Below, in pieces: positions 44,953-53,639 of a DNA stretch of 64,000 bases. The position numbers were made by a program, and so were the translations under genes. The stretch is taken from NCBI GenBank assembly GCA_035545735.1, contig DASZXS010000025.1, positions 12,709 through 76,708 on the forward strand. Direction: 5' to 3'. Within the stretch, counting starts at the first letter, position 1; each line of letters opens with the position of its first letter. The stretch comes from JAJYKC01 sp035545735. GTDB lineage: Bacteria > Acidobacteriota > Terriglobia > Bryobacterales > Bryobacteraceae. The notes beneath the pieces are model-generated. The model saw only the letters and a program-made list of their open reading frames with translations, did no database searches and was not told the DNA's origin.

Positions 44953-45723
44953 GTTCTGGTTGATGGTTACCGATTCCGAGAAAATCTGGCTGATCTTTTC
45001 CCCGTTGCGGTCCCGCTCGATGGAAAACGGCCATTGCACTCCGCCGCCCGCATCGCGATATTTCGTGAAAACCGTTATTTCCTCATCGCGATCCCTGGTT
45101 ACCGGATTTCGGCGGTAAAAGCGCTGCCGCAGGGGCAGATGCGTCGTCTGGTCGATATACACCGTGGTGGTCTCGTTTTCGGCGTCGGTAATGTCCACGA
45201 TCTCCACCGGACGGTTGTCCAGCACATCGGCGCTGCGAAAATCCAGATACATCCCCTTCTCCGCCATCCTCTGATGCAGGATATAGAAGATATCGTGCAT
45301 CACGGTCTCGCGGTACCGTTCGAAGCGCTCCTTGGGCAGCGGCTGCGCCCCGCGAAAGGTGATCTGGTAGGCCTCGGTCTCGGTAAACAGAACGCTGCCC
45401 GCGTCTTTCTTCTTCCCAAAATCCTCCCGCTCGCGGACGGTTAGTTTTCCGGGAGAGGGCGGCAGATACTGCGTAGAGATGCTGGCGATGGAAAGCCCGG
45501 TGAGCTTGTCGCGATAAAACGAGTAGGCCCGTCCCTGCTCCACCCGGTCGCGCATCGCCAGGAACGCAGGGCCGCCGATGGCCGCCAGGCAATTATCGAG
45601 GACGCGCTTCGCCCGCTCGGCGCTCGTCTCGGCGCGCGCCGCAAGTCCCCCCAAGACCATCACCATGCCAAGAGCCAGCGCGCGGCGTCCCGCAGCCCCC
45701 GAATGTCCGCTCGCGATTCTCAT
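44896..45723 (-). CDS. LolA-like outer-membrane lipoprotein-sorting-type protein
   Basis: 275 residues. Signal peptide (LALGMVMVLGGLAARAET). The body has the half-open beta-barrel pattern of the LolA/LolB-like family: AERAKRVLDNCLAAIGGPAF, EIVDITDAENETTTVYIDQT, LRQRFYRRNP and IFSESVTINQNLPDSLFALP. Such proteins carry lipoproteins or lipid across the periplasm. Its ATG overlaps the stop of the M16-like gene upstream (ATGA), which itself ends in a LolA-like domain. Convergent with the histidine kinase, overlapping by 57 bases. Confidence 0.75.
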   Translation of the reverse strand: MRIASGHSGAAGRRALALGMVMVLGGLAARAETSAERAKRVLDNCLAAIGGPAFLAMRDRVEQGRAYSFYRDKLTGLSIASISTQYLPPSPGKLTVREREDFGKKKDAGSVLFTETEAYQITFRGAQPLPKERFERYRETVMHDIFYILHQRMAEKGMYLDFRSADVLDNRPVEIVDITDAENETTTVYIDQTTHLPLRQRFYRRNPVTRDRDEEITVFTKYRDAGGGVQWPFSIERDRNGEKISQIFSESVTINQNLPDSLFALPSGIRMIKPR

Positions 45724-47849
45724 GGTTTCTTCGCAAGATCCTCCGTTTTCAGCCCCGCGTTAAACCGGTACCCCTTCACCTGAAGAACTGCAAAGGGCTG
45801 GCCGTCCCGCTGGATTGTGATTGCAAAGGGCAGCTTATATCCATTGACGTCCCGCCAGTCGGAATAAGATTCAACAACTTCACCCGAACCCGCCGGCGAA
45901 TAGGTCACCTTCGCCGGCAGCGACGTCTTTTCATCCAGCTCCAGCGTCGCCTCATCGCCGCTCCTGCCGGAAATACGGACTGCCGCCGCGCCTTCCGCCG
46001 CAATGGCGCGGTCGGGATCCCGGTCGCTTAACGCAAGCCAGAAGAGCTGCCGGAATACCTGTTGGCGAGCCTGTTCCACCACCGCCGGAGGCATGTCCAT
46101 CACCTTCCCCCCTGACGCGATCCACCCGGTTTTCCCGTCCGAGAACACCACCTGCTTCCCGAACGGCATCTGGCGCTCCTGGCGCAGCGTGTCCGGGGCC
46201 AGAAACAAGCTCTCCTGCGCCACCTTCACTTCGCCGCCCGGGGACTGCAGCGTCCCTTCCGTCGTCACGGTTGCATCCCGGATCGCCGCCAGGCGGCTTT
46301 CCCCACCCAGTGCTTCGCGCACCCTCCCCAGCAGCGCTTTGCCCTTCGCAATTGCCTGCGGCGCGGCCGGCGCTTGAGCGGCCGGCCCGTCTTCCGGAAA
46401 CGTCAGATCGATCTTATGAACCTCGCTTCCAAGCGCGCTCAACGGCGTCCCAAAATCCCGCGGATTCCCCACCGCCACCACGGTAAACGCGTCCGGCCGC
46501 CAGTATTCCTTCGCCACCCGCAGCACATCAGCCTTGGTGACGGCCGCAATGCCTTTCTGATATTGAAAAATGAAATCGTTCGGATAGTCGAAATACGCGT
46601 ACGTGAGCATGCGGACCAGCGTCTTGCTCGGGCTGTCGAACAAAAACACGAAGCTGTTCTCCACGCTGTCCTTCGCCGTCTTCAATTCCTGATCCGTCAC
46701 CTCGGCCGTCCTCATTTTTTCCACTTCTTCCCGGATCACTTTGAAGGTGGCTTCCGTGTATTTCGATTGCGTGCTGCCCGAAATGATGAACAATCCCGGA
46801 TGGTCGTAGTCGGCGCCCCAATTCGCACTGATATCGTAGGCGTAGCCAAGTCCCGTCCGCACTCTCCGCATCAACCGGCTTGAAAATCCCCCTCCCAAAA
46901 TATCCGCGGCCACCGAGAGAGCGGGCAGGTCCTTGTCCCGCAAAGTGCCGGCCAGGTGGCCCATCTCGAAAAATGTCTGAGTGACGTCGGCCTTCTCCGC
47001 GAGGAAGATCCCAGGCGCGGGTTTCTTCACCACTTCCGGAAACGCCGCCGCGGGCTCCGGGCCGTACTGCCACGAACCCAGAACCTTTTCAATTCTCGCC
47101 CTCATCTCCGCCGAATCGAAATCGCCATAAACGGCGAGCATGATGTTTTTCGGATAAAAGTAGCGCCGGTAGAACGTCACCAGGTCGGCGCGTTGAATCG
47201 CATCGATGTTGACGTAATTGATATCCCATCCATAGGGAGTGTCCTTGCCGTAAACCAGTCCGGCGAATTCCCGCTGGGCGATGCCGCCCGGATCGTCGTT
47301 GCGGCGCGCGATGCTGCTGCGCCATTGCGTTTTCGCCAGGTCCACCTGGTCCTGCCGGAACTCGGGCGCGCTCAACACGTCTTTGAAAATTCCCAGAACC
47401 TCCGCCGTGTTCTCCTTGAGACACGAAAAAGACACGGACCCGCTGGTTTCTCCGATCCGGCTCTCCACCGACGCAGCGATATTTTCCAGCTCCGCGTCCA
47501 GTTGCTCGCCGGTTTTGCCTCCGCTCCCTCCCGTGCGCATCACCATGCCGGTGATATCGGCGACACCCTGCTTGCCCGGCGGATCGAACAGGTTTCCGGT
47601 GCGCACCAGGGCCGTCCCGCTCACCAGCGGCAGTTCGTGATTCTCCAGCAGGAACACCTTCATCCCGTTCGGCAGCTCAAACGTCACCGGGTTTGGAAGC
47701 GTAATCTTCCGCAAAGGGGGGAACTTCAGATTTTTATACGACGGCAGTGGAGCAGACGACGGAGAGACCAGTCCCTCCGCGGGCGCGGGCGCCTGCCCCC
47801 ACAACGTCCCCAGAGGCAGCATCGCAACGCAAAGCAGACGGCGGATCAT
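45720..47849 (-). CDS. M16 peptidase-like inactive subunit with C-terminal LolA-like domain
   Basis: 709 residues with signal peptide (VAMLPLGTLWGQ). The M16 part (about 40-480) lacks the HxxEH zinc motif; the corresponding helix reads GVADITGMVMRTGG. It keeps the later R/Y-type substrate loop (GLAYDISANWGADY), as in non-catalytic M16B subunits. From about 510 a LolA-like domain follows (KGKALLGRVREALGGESRLA; GYKLPFAITIQRDG). With the preceding gene it should form the usual active/inactive heterodimer in the periplasm. ATGA overlaps at both ends. Confidence 0.87.
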   Translation of the reverse strand: MIRRLLCVAMLPLGTLWGQAPAPAEGLVSPSSAPLPSYKNLKFPPLRKITLPNPVTFELPNGMKVFLLENHELPLVSGTALVRTGNLFDPPGKQGVADITGMVMRTGGSGGKTGEQLDAELENIAASVESRIGETSGSVSFSCLKENTAEVLGIFKDVLSAPEFRQDQVDLAKTQWRSSIARRNDDPGGIAQREFAGLVYGKDTPYGWDINYVNIDAIQRADLVTFYRRYFYPKNIMLAVYGDFDSAEMRARIEKVLGSWQYGPEPAAAFPEVVKKPAPGIFLAEKADVTQTFFEMGHLAGTLRDKDLPALSVAADILGGGFSSRLMRRVRTGLGYAYDISANWGADYDHPGLFIISGSTQSKYTEATFKVIREEVEKMRTAEVTDQELKTAKDSVENSFVFLFDSPSKTLVRMLTYAYFDYPNDFIFQYQKGIAAVTKADVLRVAKEYWRPDAFTVVAVGNPRDFGTPLSALGSEVHKIDLTFPEDGPAAQAPAAPQAIAKGKALLGRVREALGGESRLAAIRDATVTTEGTLQSPGGEVKVAQESLFLAPDTLRQERQMPFGKQVVFSDGKTGWIASGGKVMDMPPAVVEQARQQVFRQLFWLALSDRDPDRAIAAEGAAAVRISGRSGDEATLELDEKTSLPAKVTYSPAGSGEVVESYSDWRDVNGYKLPFAITIQRDGQPFAVLQVKGYRFNAGLKTEDLAKKP

Positions 47850-49381
47850 TTCGCCTCCTTCGCCGCGTCATGCTCTTGACCGCTCGCCGGCGGAACGATG
47901 TAGGCCACGGTCCGCGTCTCCGGCTTCAGATATTGTTGGGCCACGCGCATCACGTCGTCGGGGGTGACCCGGTCGATCTCGTCAATCTCAGTAAACAGTT
48001 TCCGCCAATCGCCCTGCGTGGCGTAGTATTCGGTGAGCGCCGCCGCGAGCCCGGAATTGCTTGCTAATTTCCGGATCAACGCCGCCCGCTCCTTGGTCTT
48101 CACCCTTTGCAGTGTTTCGTCATCGACCTTCTTCGTTTTCAGACGCTCGATGATTTCATAACACGCCTTTTCGTTTTCCCCCACGCTGTGCCCCAGGTTG
48201 GGAATCAGGTAGAACACGAACAGGTTCGGATATTTGCCGCCGGGCAGTTCCGGGGATGCGAATGCGCCCAGCGCGAGCTTTCTGTCGCGCACCAGTTCCT
48301 GGTACAGCATGGAAGTGCGGCCGCTCGACAGGATGTCGCTCAGCACGTTCAACGCGGCGTCGTCCTTGTCGCGGTCGTCCGGACGCTTGTAGGCTATCGC
48401 CAGGAACGGCTGCGACTCCGCCTCCACCTCCACCCGCTTCTCACCCTCCTGCGCCGGCTCAACCGTGCGCACCTCGGGCGGAAGCGGCCCCGCCGGCATA
48501 CGCGCGAAGTATTTCTCCGCAAACCGCCGCGCCTGCGCCGGATCGACATCGCCCGCGATGCCGATGGTGATATTCGCCGGCACATAATGCTTCTTATAGA
48601 AATCCACCGCCTCGGTCCGCCGGAAGTTGTCGATGTCGCTCGCCCATCCCCCCGCCGGAACGCGGTAAGGGTGCGCCGCGAAAGCCGTCGCCAGCAGCAT
48701 CTCGACCAGTTTCCCCTGCGGATTCGATTCCGAGCGCATGCGCCTCTCTTCCCGCACCACATCGCGCTCCTTGTAGAACTCCCGGAACACCGGGTCGATG
48801 AACCGCTCCGACTCCAGCAGAAACCATAATTCCATGCGGTTGGACGGCAGGCTGTAGTAAAACTCCGTCGAGTCTTCCGACGTCTCGGCGTTCAACCCCG
48901 CGCCGCCATTCTCTTCGATGATGCGTGGATAGGCGTTCGAATCGACATATGTCTCCGCCTTCGCCATCGCCGTCCTTAACGCTGCGCGCAGGGCTTCCAG
49001 TTTCCGGGCGTCGGCGTGAAAGGTCTTGTTGCGTTCGGCGTCGTACTGGTCGTAGATATGCTCCACCGCCGCGATGGCTTTCTTCTCCTCGGGATAATTC
49101 TTCGCGCCGATGGTTGACGTGCCTTTGAACGCCATGTGCTCCATCATGTGGGCGATGCCGCTGTCGCCGCTCGGATCGTCCACCGCCCCGGAATTCACGT
49201 AGGAATGGAACGAAACCACAGGAGCGTCGTGCCGCTCCACGATGATGAAGTGCATCCCGTTGGCCAGGGTGAACTCCGTCACCTTCTTTTCGAACTGCTG
49301 CAATAGCTGTCCTTGCGCCGCGCACGCCAGAGCGCAAGCGGCAATCGCCCACCGCGCCGGTTGTTTGAATTCGAGCATCGA
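47846..49381 (-). CDS. Insulinase-family M16 zinc peptidase, active subunit
   Basis: About 511 residues. Start placed at ATG 49381, where a signal peptide opens (WAIAACALACAAQG); a longer reading from 49585 would run over the divergent esterase gene. Zinc motif HMMEH at 77-81 (GIAHMMEHMAFKGTS). Further M16 residues follow, with AETSEDSTEFYYSLPSNRME and the C-terminal domain. Cleaves peptides in a clam-shell chamber, pairing with the inactive partner 3' of it (ATGA overlap). The N-terminal half also has a Glu/Lys-rich insert around residues 95-140. Confidence 0.93.
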   Translation of the reverse strand, partial: SMLEFKQPARWAIAACALACAAQGQLLQQFEKKVTEFTLANGMHFIIVERHDAPVVSFHSYVNSGAVDDPSGDSGIAHMMEHMAFKGTSTIGAKNYPEEKKAIAAVEHIYDQYDAERNKTFHADARKLEALRAALRTAMAKAETYVDSNAYPRIIEENGGAGLNAETSEDSTEFYYSLPSNRMELWFLLESERFIDPVFREFYKERDVVREERRMRSESNPQGKLVEMLLATAFAAHPYRVPAGGWASDIDNFRRTEAVDFYKKHYVPANITIGIAGDVDPAQARRFAEKYFARMPAGPLPPEVRTVEPAQEGEKRVEVEAESQPFLAIAYKRPDDRDKDDAALNVLSDILSSGRTSMLYQELVRDRKLALGAFASPELPGGKYPNLFVFYLIPNLGHSVGENEKACYEIIERLKTKKVDDETLQRVKTKERAALIRKLASNSGLAAALTEYYATQGDWRKLFTEIDEIDRVTPDDVMRVAQQYLKPETRTVAYIVPPASGQEHDAAKEAK

Positions 49382-49471
49382 GACTCTCTCATTCGAAGGT
49401 ACTAAAAAGCGCGCCGCCGGATCTTTGCCATTCTTGCAAATGACTTTCCCATGCTGAGATGATCTTTCATC

Positions 49472-50386
49472 ATGCGCAAGTGTCTCTTCGTTCTTATCGC
49501 CCTGGCCTGGGCCGCCACTCTGTCCGCGCAAAAGCCCGCCTGGGCTCCCCCGACCGGCCACCTGACTCTGCCCCTGTGGCCGCATGGCGCGCCGGGCGGC
49601 ACGCCGGATCTGCCTCCGGAAGTCGACGCCACCACCGCCAAGGACGGCCTTGTCGCCGGAAAGGCGGTGATCCGCCTGGGCAATGTTTCAAAGCCTACGC
49701 TGACCCTCTATAAGCCGGTGGGCCGGAATACCGGCGCCGCGGTCGTGGTCTTTCCCGGCGGCGGCTATCATATCCTCGCGATCGATCTCGAAGGAACCGA
49801 GGTTTGTTCCTGGCTCGCATCGAAGGGCGTCTCCTGCGTGCTGGTGAAGTATCGCGTACCGAACACCGGCCCTTATCCGAAATCGGCGGCGGCCCTGCAG
49901 GATGCGCAGCGCGCGATTGGAATGGTCCGCGCCCATGCCGCGCAATGGCGCATCAACCCGCACAAAATCGGCGTGCTCGGTTTTTCCGCCGGCGCACACC
50001 TCTCGGTCGCGGTGAGCAATCTCTTCGATCACCGCCTCTATGAACCCGTCGACGCCGCCGATCAAGAGAGTTGCCGCCCCGACTTCGCGGTGATCGTCTA
50101 TCCCGCCTATATCGCACTCCCTAAGGAGAACTTCGCGCCAAATCCGGACATCCACGTCACCGCGCAGACCCCGCCGTCGTTCATCGTGCAGGCCGAGGAC
50201 GACCCCGTCCACGTGGAAAACGCCACGGTCTACTTTCTCGCCCTGAAGAATGCGAAGGTCCCGGCGGAACTGCACATCTACGCCGAAGGAGGACACGGCT
50301 ACGGGCTGCGCCGCACCGCCCTGCCGGTAACAACATGGCCCCAAAGCGTGGAGACCTGGCTGCACACCATCCACGTCCTCCCGTAA
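49472..50386 (+). CDS. Secreted alpha/beta-hydrolase (esterase/acetyl xylan esterase type)
   Basis: 304 residues with a signal peptide (CLFVLIALAWAATLSAQ). Oxyanion motif FPGGGYH, nucleophile elbow GFSAGAHLS, and the remaining triad as Asp (QAEDDPVH) and His (GGHGYG). This is the BD-FAE/PnbA-type arrangement used on acetylated or feruloylated sugars. Lies alone between the divergent M16 operon and the NHL gene. A secreted carbohydrate esterase is likely; substrate not readable. Confidence 0.88.
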   Translation: MRKCLFVLIALAWAATLSAQKPAWAPPTGHLTLPLWPHGAPGGTPDLPPEVDATTAKDGLVAGKAVIRLGNVSKPTLTLYKPVGRNTGAAVVVFPGGGYHILAIDLEGTEVCSWLASKGVSCVLVKYRVPNTGPYPKSAAALQDAQRAIGMVRAHAAQWRINPHKIGVLGFSAGAHLSVAVSNLFDHRLYEPVDAADQESCRPDFAVIVYPAYIALPKENFAPNPDIHVTAQTPPSFIVQAEDDPVHVENATVYFLALKNAKVPAELHIYAEGGHGYGLRRTALPVTTWPQSVETWLHTIHVLP

Positions 50387-50504
50387 GCCGTCCAGGATCA
50401 CCCCGCGCGCTCGCCTCCGAACACGCGGGGTCGCTGATGATCCGGTTTTCCCCGACCGCGCTCCAGGCATTTCTCCGGTTAAGGGTGATAGACTCTCACC
50501 CAAT

Positions 50505-53500
50505 ATGTGCTCGCTTAAGATTTTCCTTCTGCTGTTTTGTTCTTTTGTCTCGGGGTGGGCGCAAAATACCGGCTATACCGCTTCGCTGCTGGCTGGCGCG
50601 GACCCAATCAATGACGGTGGGAGCGCGCTCCGCGCTTTTCTGGCGCAGCCGCTCGGCGTTGCCGCCGATGCCGCCGGAAATATCTACGTCTCCGACGGGC
50701 TGCAGAACCGGATCCGCAAAATCACCGCCGGGATCGTGACCACCTACGCCGGCAACGGAGTTCCCGGTTACTCCGGCGATGGCGGCCCCGCCACCGCGGC
50801 CTCGCTCTACTCTCCCGCCGGAATCGCGCTCGACGCCGCCGGCAATCTCTACATCGCCGACCGCGGGAACGAGGTCATTCGAATGGTGTCGCCTTCCGGA
50901 ATCATCTCCACCGTAGCCGGAAACGGCAACACCCAATACAACGGCGAAAATGTCGATGCCCTCGACGCCCAGTTCGCCCCCCAAGGCGTCACCGTCGATC
51001 CCGCGGGCAACTTATACATCGCCGACCTGGTCAATTACCGGGTTCGAAAGGTCGACGTCAACGGCAACGTAACCACCGTCGCCGGCAACGGATCGGAGGG
51101 TTACTCGGGGGATGGCGGCCTCGCCACAAAAGCCGAACTCGAATCTCCCTACGGCGTAGCTGCCGACGCCTCCGGGAATATCTTCATCGCCGACGGCTTT
51201 AACGGGGTCGTTCGTATGGTGGATCCCCTGGGCAAGATATCTTCCATTGCGGGCACGGGCTACCTCAGCCGGGTTCAGGGAGCCACACCCGCGCTCAGCA
51301 CTCCCATGATTCCCATCGGCGTGGCCCTCGATTCGTCCGGCGTTCTCTACATCACGGATTTGTTCAATAACGAGATATTCTCGGTGGTCCCCTCCACCGG
51401 CAGCATCGCGACCGTGGCCGGCAATGGCACGCAGGCATTTTCGGGCGACGGCGGAGTGGCCATTTCCGCGTCGTTGTCTACACCCATCGCGCCGGTAGTA
51501 GACAAAAAGGGCAACCTCTTTTTCGCCGATGCCGGAAATTACCGCGTGCGCGAAGTCTCCAAATTCATCATCCAGACCATCGCGGGGACCGGCAACGGAG
51601 ATGGCGGCCCGGCGGGCCAGGCCTTCCTGAATACTCCCAGCGACGCCGCTTATGATGCCAGCGGCAATCTGTACATTGCCGACACCGCCAACGGTGCGCT
51701 GCGCAAAGTGTCGGCCTCCAATGGAACCATCACCTCGATCGGCAGTTTCGGACTCCCCGCCGACAACGGAAACCCCGTCAGCATCGCCGTCGATACTCAA
51801 GGCAATGTTCTCGCAGGCACCGATGGTTCCTACATCACTCAAACGAGCCCCACCGGCCAGACCTCGGTAGTCGCCGGCACTGGGACGGCCGGCGGAAGAG
51901 GCGATGGCGGCCAGGCACGCAACGCTCAACTCTACTTTCCCAGCGGACTGGCCTACGACGCCGCCGGCAATCTCTATGTCGCCGATTACTACCAGGAGGT
52001 GGTAAGAAAAATCGATCCCAAGGGGATCATCACCACGATCGCCGGGAGCGGTAATATTGCTGCCTCCGGCGATGGGGGCCCCGCCATTGCCGCCGGCGTC
52101 GACCCCATTGATGTAGCGGTCGACGCGGCGGGAAACGTCTACATCGCCGACTGGCAGAATAACCGCATCCGCAAAATCGGTTCCGATGGCAAGATCTCCA
52201 CCATCGCTGGAGTCAAAGGACTGGCCGGCTATGCGGGCGACGGCGGCCAGGCGGCGCAGGCCTCCCTCGACTCGCCCGCCAGCGTCGCCGTGGATGCGCA
52301 AGGAAATGTCTTCATCGCTGACGAGGGTAACTCCGTAATCCGGCGCATCAATGCCGCTACCGGCGTCATCGATACGATTGCCGGAAACGGAGAGTTCTTT
52401 CCGTTTTCTCTCGGTGATGGTTCCGCCCGCAGCGTGGCCATGGACCCGGCCCGCATCCGCCTCGACGGCAATGGCGATCTCATCGTCACGGACTTCGTAA
52501 ACGGAAGGATTCTCAAGTTCTCCGCCGTTACGATCAGCCCCGCGCAAATGACCGCGGTTACCGGCGATGGGCAGACGGGAAGCACTAACGCGGCTCTTTC
52601 CGTCCCGCTTACTGTCCATATCGCCGGCTCGGATGGCTTCAACTACGCGGGCGCCACGGTTACCTTCGCCGTGACCCAGGGCGAGGCATCCGTGGACCCG
52701 GCATCTGCGCTGACGGATGGAAACGGAAATGCGTCGACCACTGTAACGCTGGGCGCAACACCCGGACCGGTGGTGGTGACGGCCTCCTCTCCAGGCTTGA
52801 ACGCCGTCAAGTTTTCCCTCACCGCGGCCGCGGGCCCAACGGTCAGCGCCGGCGGGGTGGTAGGCGCAGGCTTGAGTTCGCCGGTGGTCTCGGCGGTAGT
52901 CACTGGCGGGATTATCTCCATCTTTGGATCCCAACTGGCGCCGCCGGGAACGAAACGCAATGTGTCGGAGGGAGACATCGTAAACGGTAATCTACCCACC
53001 AGCCTGGCCGGAACCTGCGTGCTCGTAGGCGGCAAATTCGCGCCGTTGTTTTATGTATCGGACACTCAAATCAACGCACAAATACCGGTCACGCCTCCCG
53101 CCAGCGGCGTGCCGGTTCAGGTCGCCGTCAACTGCGGACAGCCCGAGGAAGTGCGCGGCGCGCCCATGGTCGTGCCGGCTCAAAACGCAGCACCCGAGTT
53201 TTTCTACTCGGCTCATGGCTCGAATGGAAAGAACTACGTTTCCGCCGTCAACGTAACCCGCGGCGGCTATGTCGGCCCGGTGGGATTGATTCCGGGCGGC
53301 AGCTTTGCGCCGGCTAAGGTGGGCGATACTCTGACCATCTACGCCACCGGGTTCGGCGCAACCACGCCCGCGCAGGTACCCGGCGTTCTAGCTACGGCGG
53401 CCGCCGACGTGACGCAATCCGTGACAGTACAGCTCGGAGGAGTAACCCTGAATGCCGCGGACATTCTCTACACCGGCGTAGCCCCCACCTTTGCGGGCCT

Positions 53501-53615
53501 CAACCAGTTGAACCTGCGCATCCCCACCGGCGTCTCTACCGGAGATCAGCCGCTGACGATCACCATTGGGGGCATCGCGTCTCCGGCCAATGCGGTCGTG
53601 ACAATCGGTAAATAG
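50505..53615 (+). CDS. NHL-repeat beta-propeller protein with TIGR03437 C-terminus
   Basis: 1036 residues, secreted (FLLLFCSFVSGWAQNTG). Eleven or twelve NHL-type repeats (about 40-660), for example GIALDAAGNLYIADRGNEVI and VAVDAAGNVYIADWQNNRIR, build two propellers of about six blades. An Ig-like (Big-type) domain follows (FNYAGATVTFAVTQGEASVD), then the Solibacter-type TIGR03437 domain (IFGSQLAPPG, LPTSLAGTCVLVGG, FYVSDTQINAQIPVTPP, LTIYATGFGATTPAQV, LNQLNLRIPTGVSTGDQ). Probably a surface binding protein. The repeats give about 165-base near-tandem DNA repeats, which explain the long antisense open frame. Confidence 0.92.
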   Translation: MCSLKIFLLLFCSFVSGWAQNTGYTASLLAGADPINDGGSALRAFLAQPLGVAADAAGNIYVSDGLQNRIRKITAGIVTTYAGNGVPGYSGDGGPATAASLYSPAGIALDAAGNLYIADRGNEVIRMVSPSGIISTVAGNGNTQYNGENVDALDAQFAPQGVTVDPAGNLYIADLVNYRVRKVDVNGNVTTVAGNGSEGYSGDGGLATKAELESPYGVAADASGNIFIADGFNGVVRMVDPLGKISSIAGTGYLSRVQGATPALSTPMIPIGVALDSSGVLYITDLFNNEIFSVVPSTGSIATVAGNGTQAFSGDGGVAISASLSTPIAPVVDKKGNLFFADAGNYRVREVSKFIIQTIAGTGNGDGGPAGQAFLNTPSDAAYDASGNLYIADTANGALRKVSASNGTITSIGSFGLPADNGNPVSIAVDTQGNVLAGTDGSYITQTSPTGQTSVVAGTGTAGGRGDGGQARNAQLYFPSGLAYDAAGNLYVADYYQEVVRKIDPKGIITTIAGSGNIAASGDGGPAIAAGVDPIDVAVDAAGNVYIADWQNNRIRKIGSDGKISTIAGVKGLAGYAGDGGQAAQASLDSPASVAVDAQGNVFIADEGNSVIRRINAATGVIDTIAGNGEFFPFSLGDGSARSVAMDPARIRLDGNGDLIVTDFVNGRILKFSAVTISPAQMTAVTGDGQTGSTNAALSVPLTVHIAGSDGFNYAGATVTFAVTQGEASVDPASALTDGNGNASTTVTLGATPGPVVVTASSPGLNAVKFSLTAAAGPTVSAGGVVGAGLSSPVVSAVVTGGIISIFGSQLAPPGTKRNVSEGDIVNGNLPTSLAGTCVLVGGKFAPLFYVSDTQINAQIPVTPPASGVPVQVAVNCGQPEEVRGAPMVVPAQNAAPEFFYSAHGSNGKNYVSAVNVTRGGYVGPVGLIPGGSFAPAKVGDTLTIYATGFGATTPAQVPGVLATAAADVTQSVTVQLGGVTLNAADILYTGVAPTFAGLNQLNLRIPTGVSTGDQPLTITIGGIASPANAVVTIGK

Positions 53616-53639
53616 CGGAGGACCTCGCGCTATTCTGAG

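Noticed and set aside
51012..52934. 640-codon minus-strand open frame opposite the NHL-repeat gene
   Set aside because: It is an artefact of the repeated GC-biased codons of the NHL gene; the reverse reading has no domain, signal or ribosome site, and the plus strand has clear NHL and TIGR03437 motifs.
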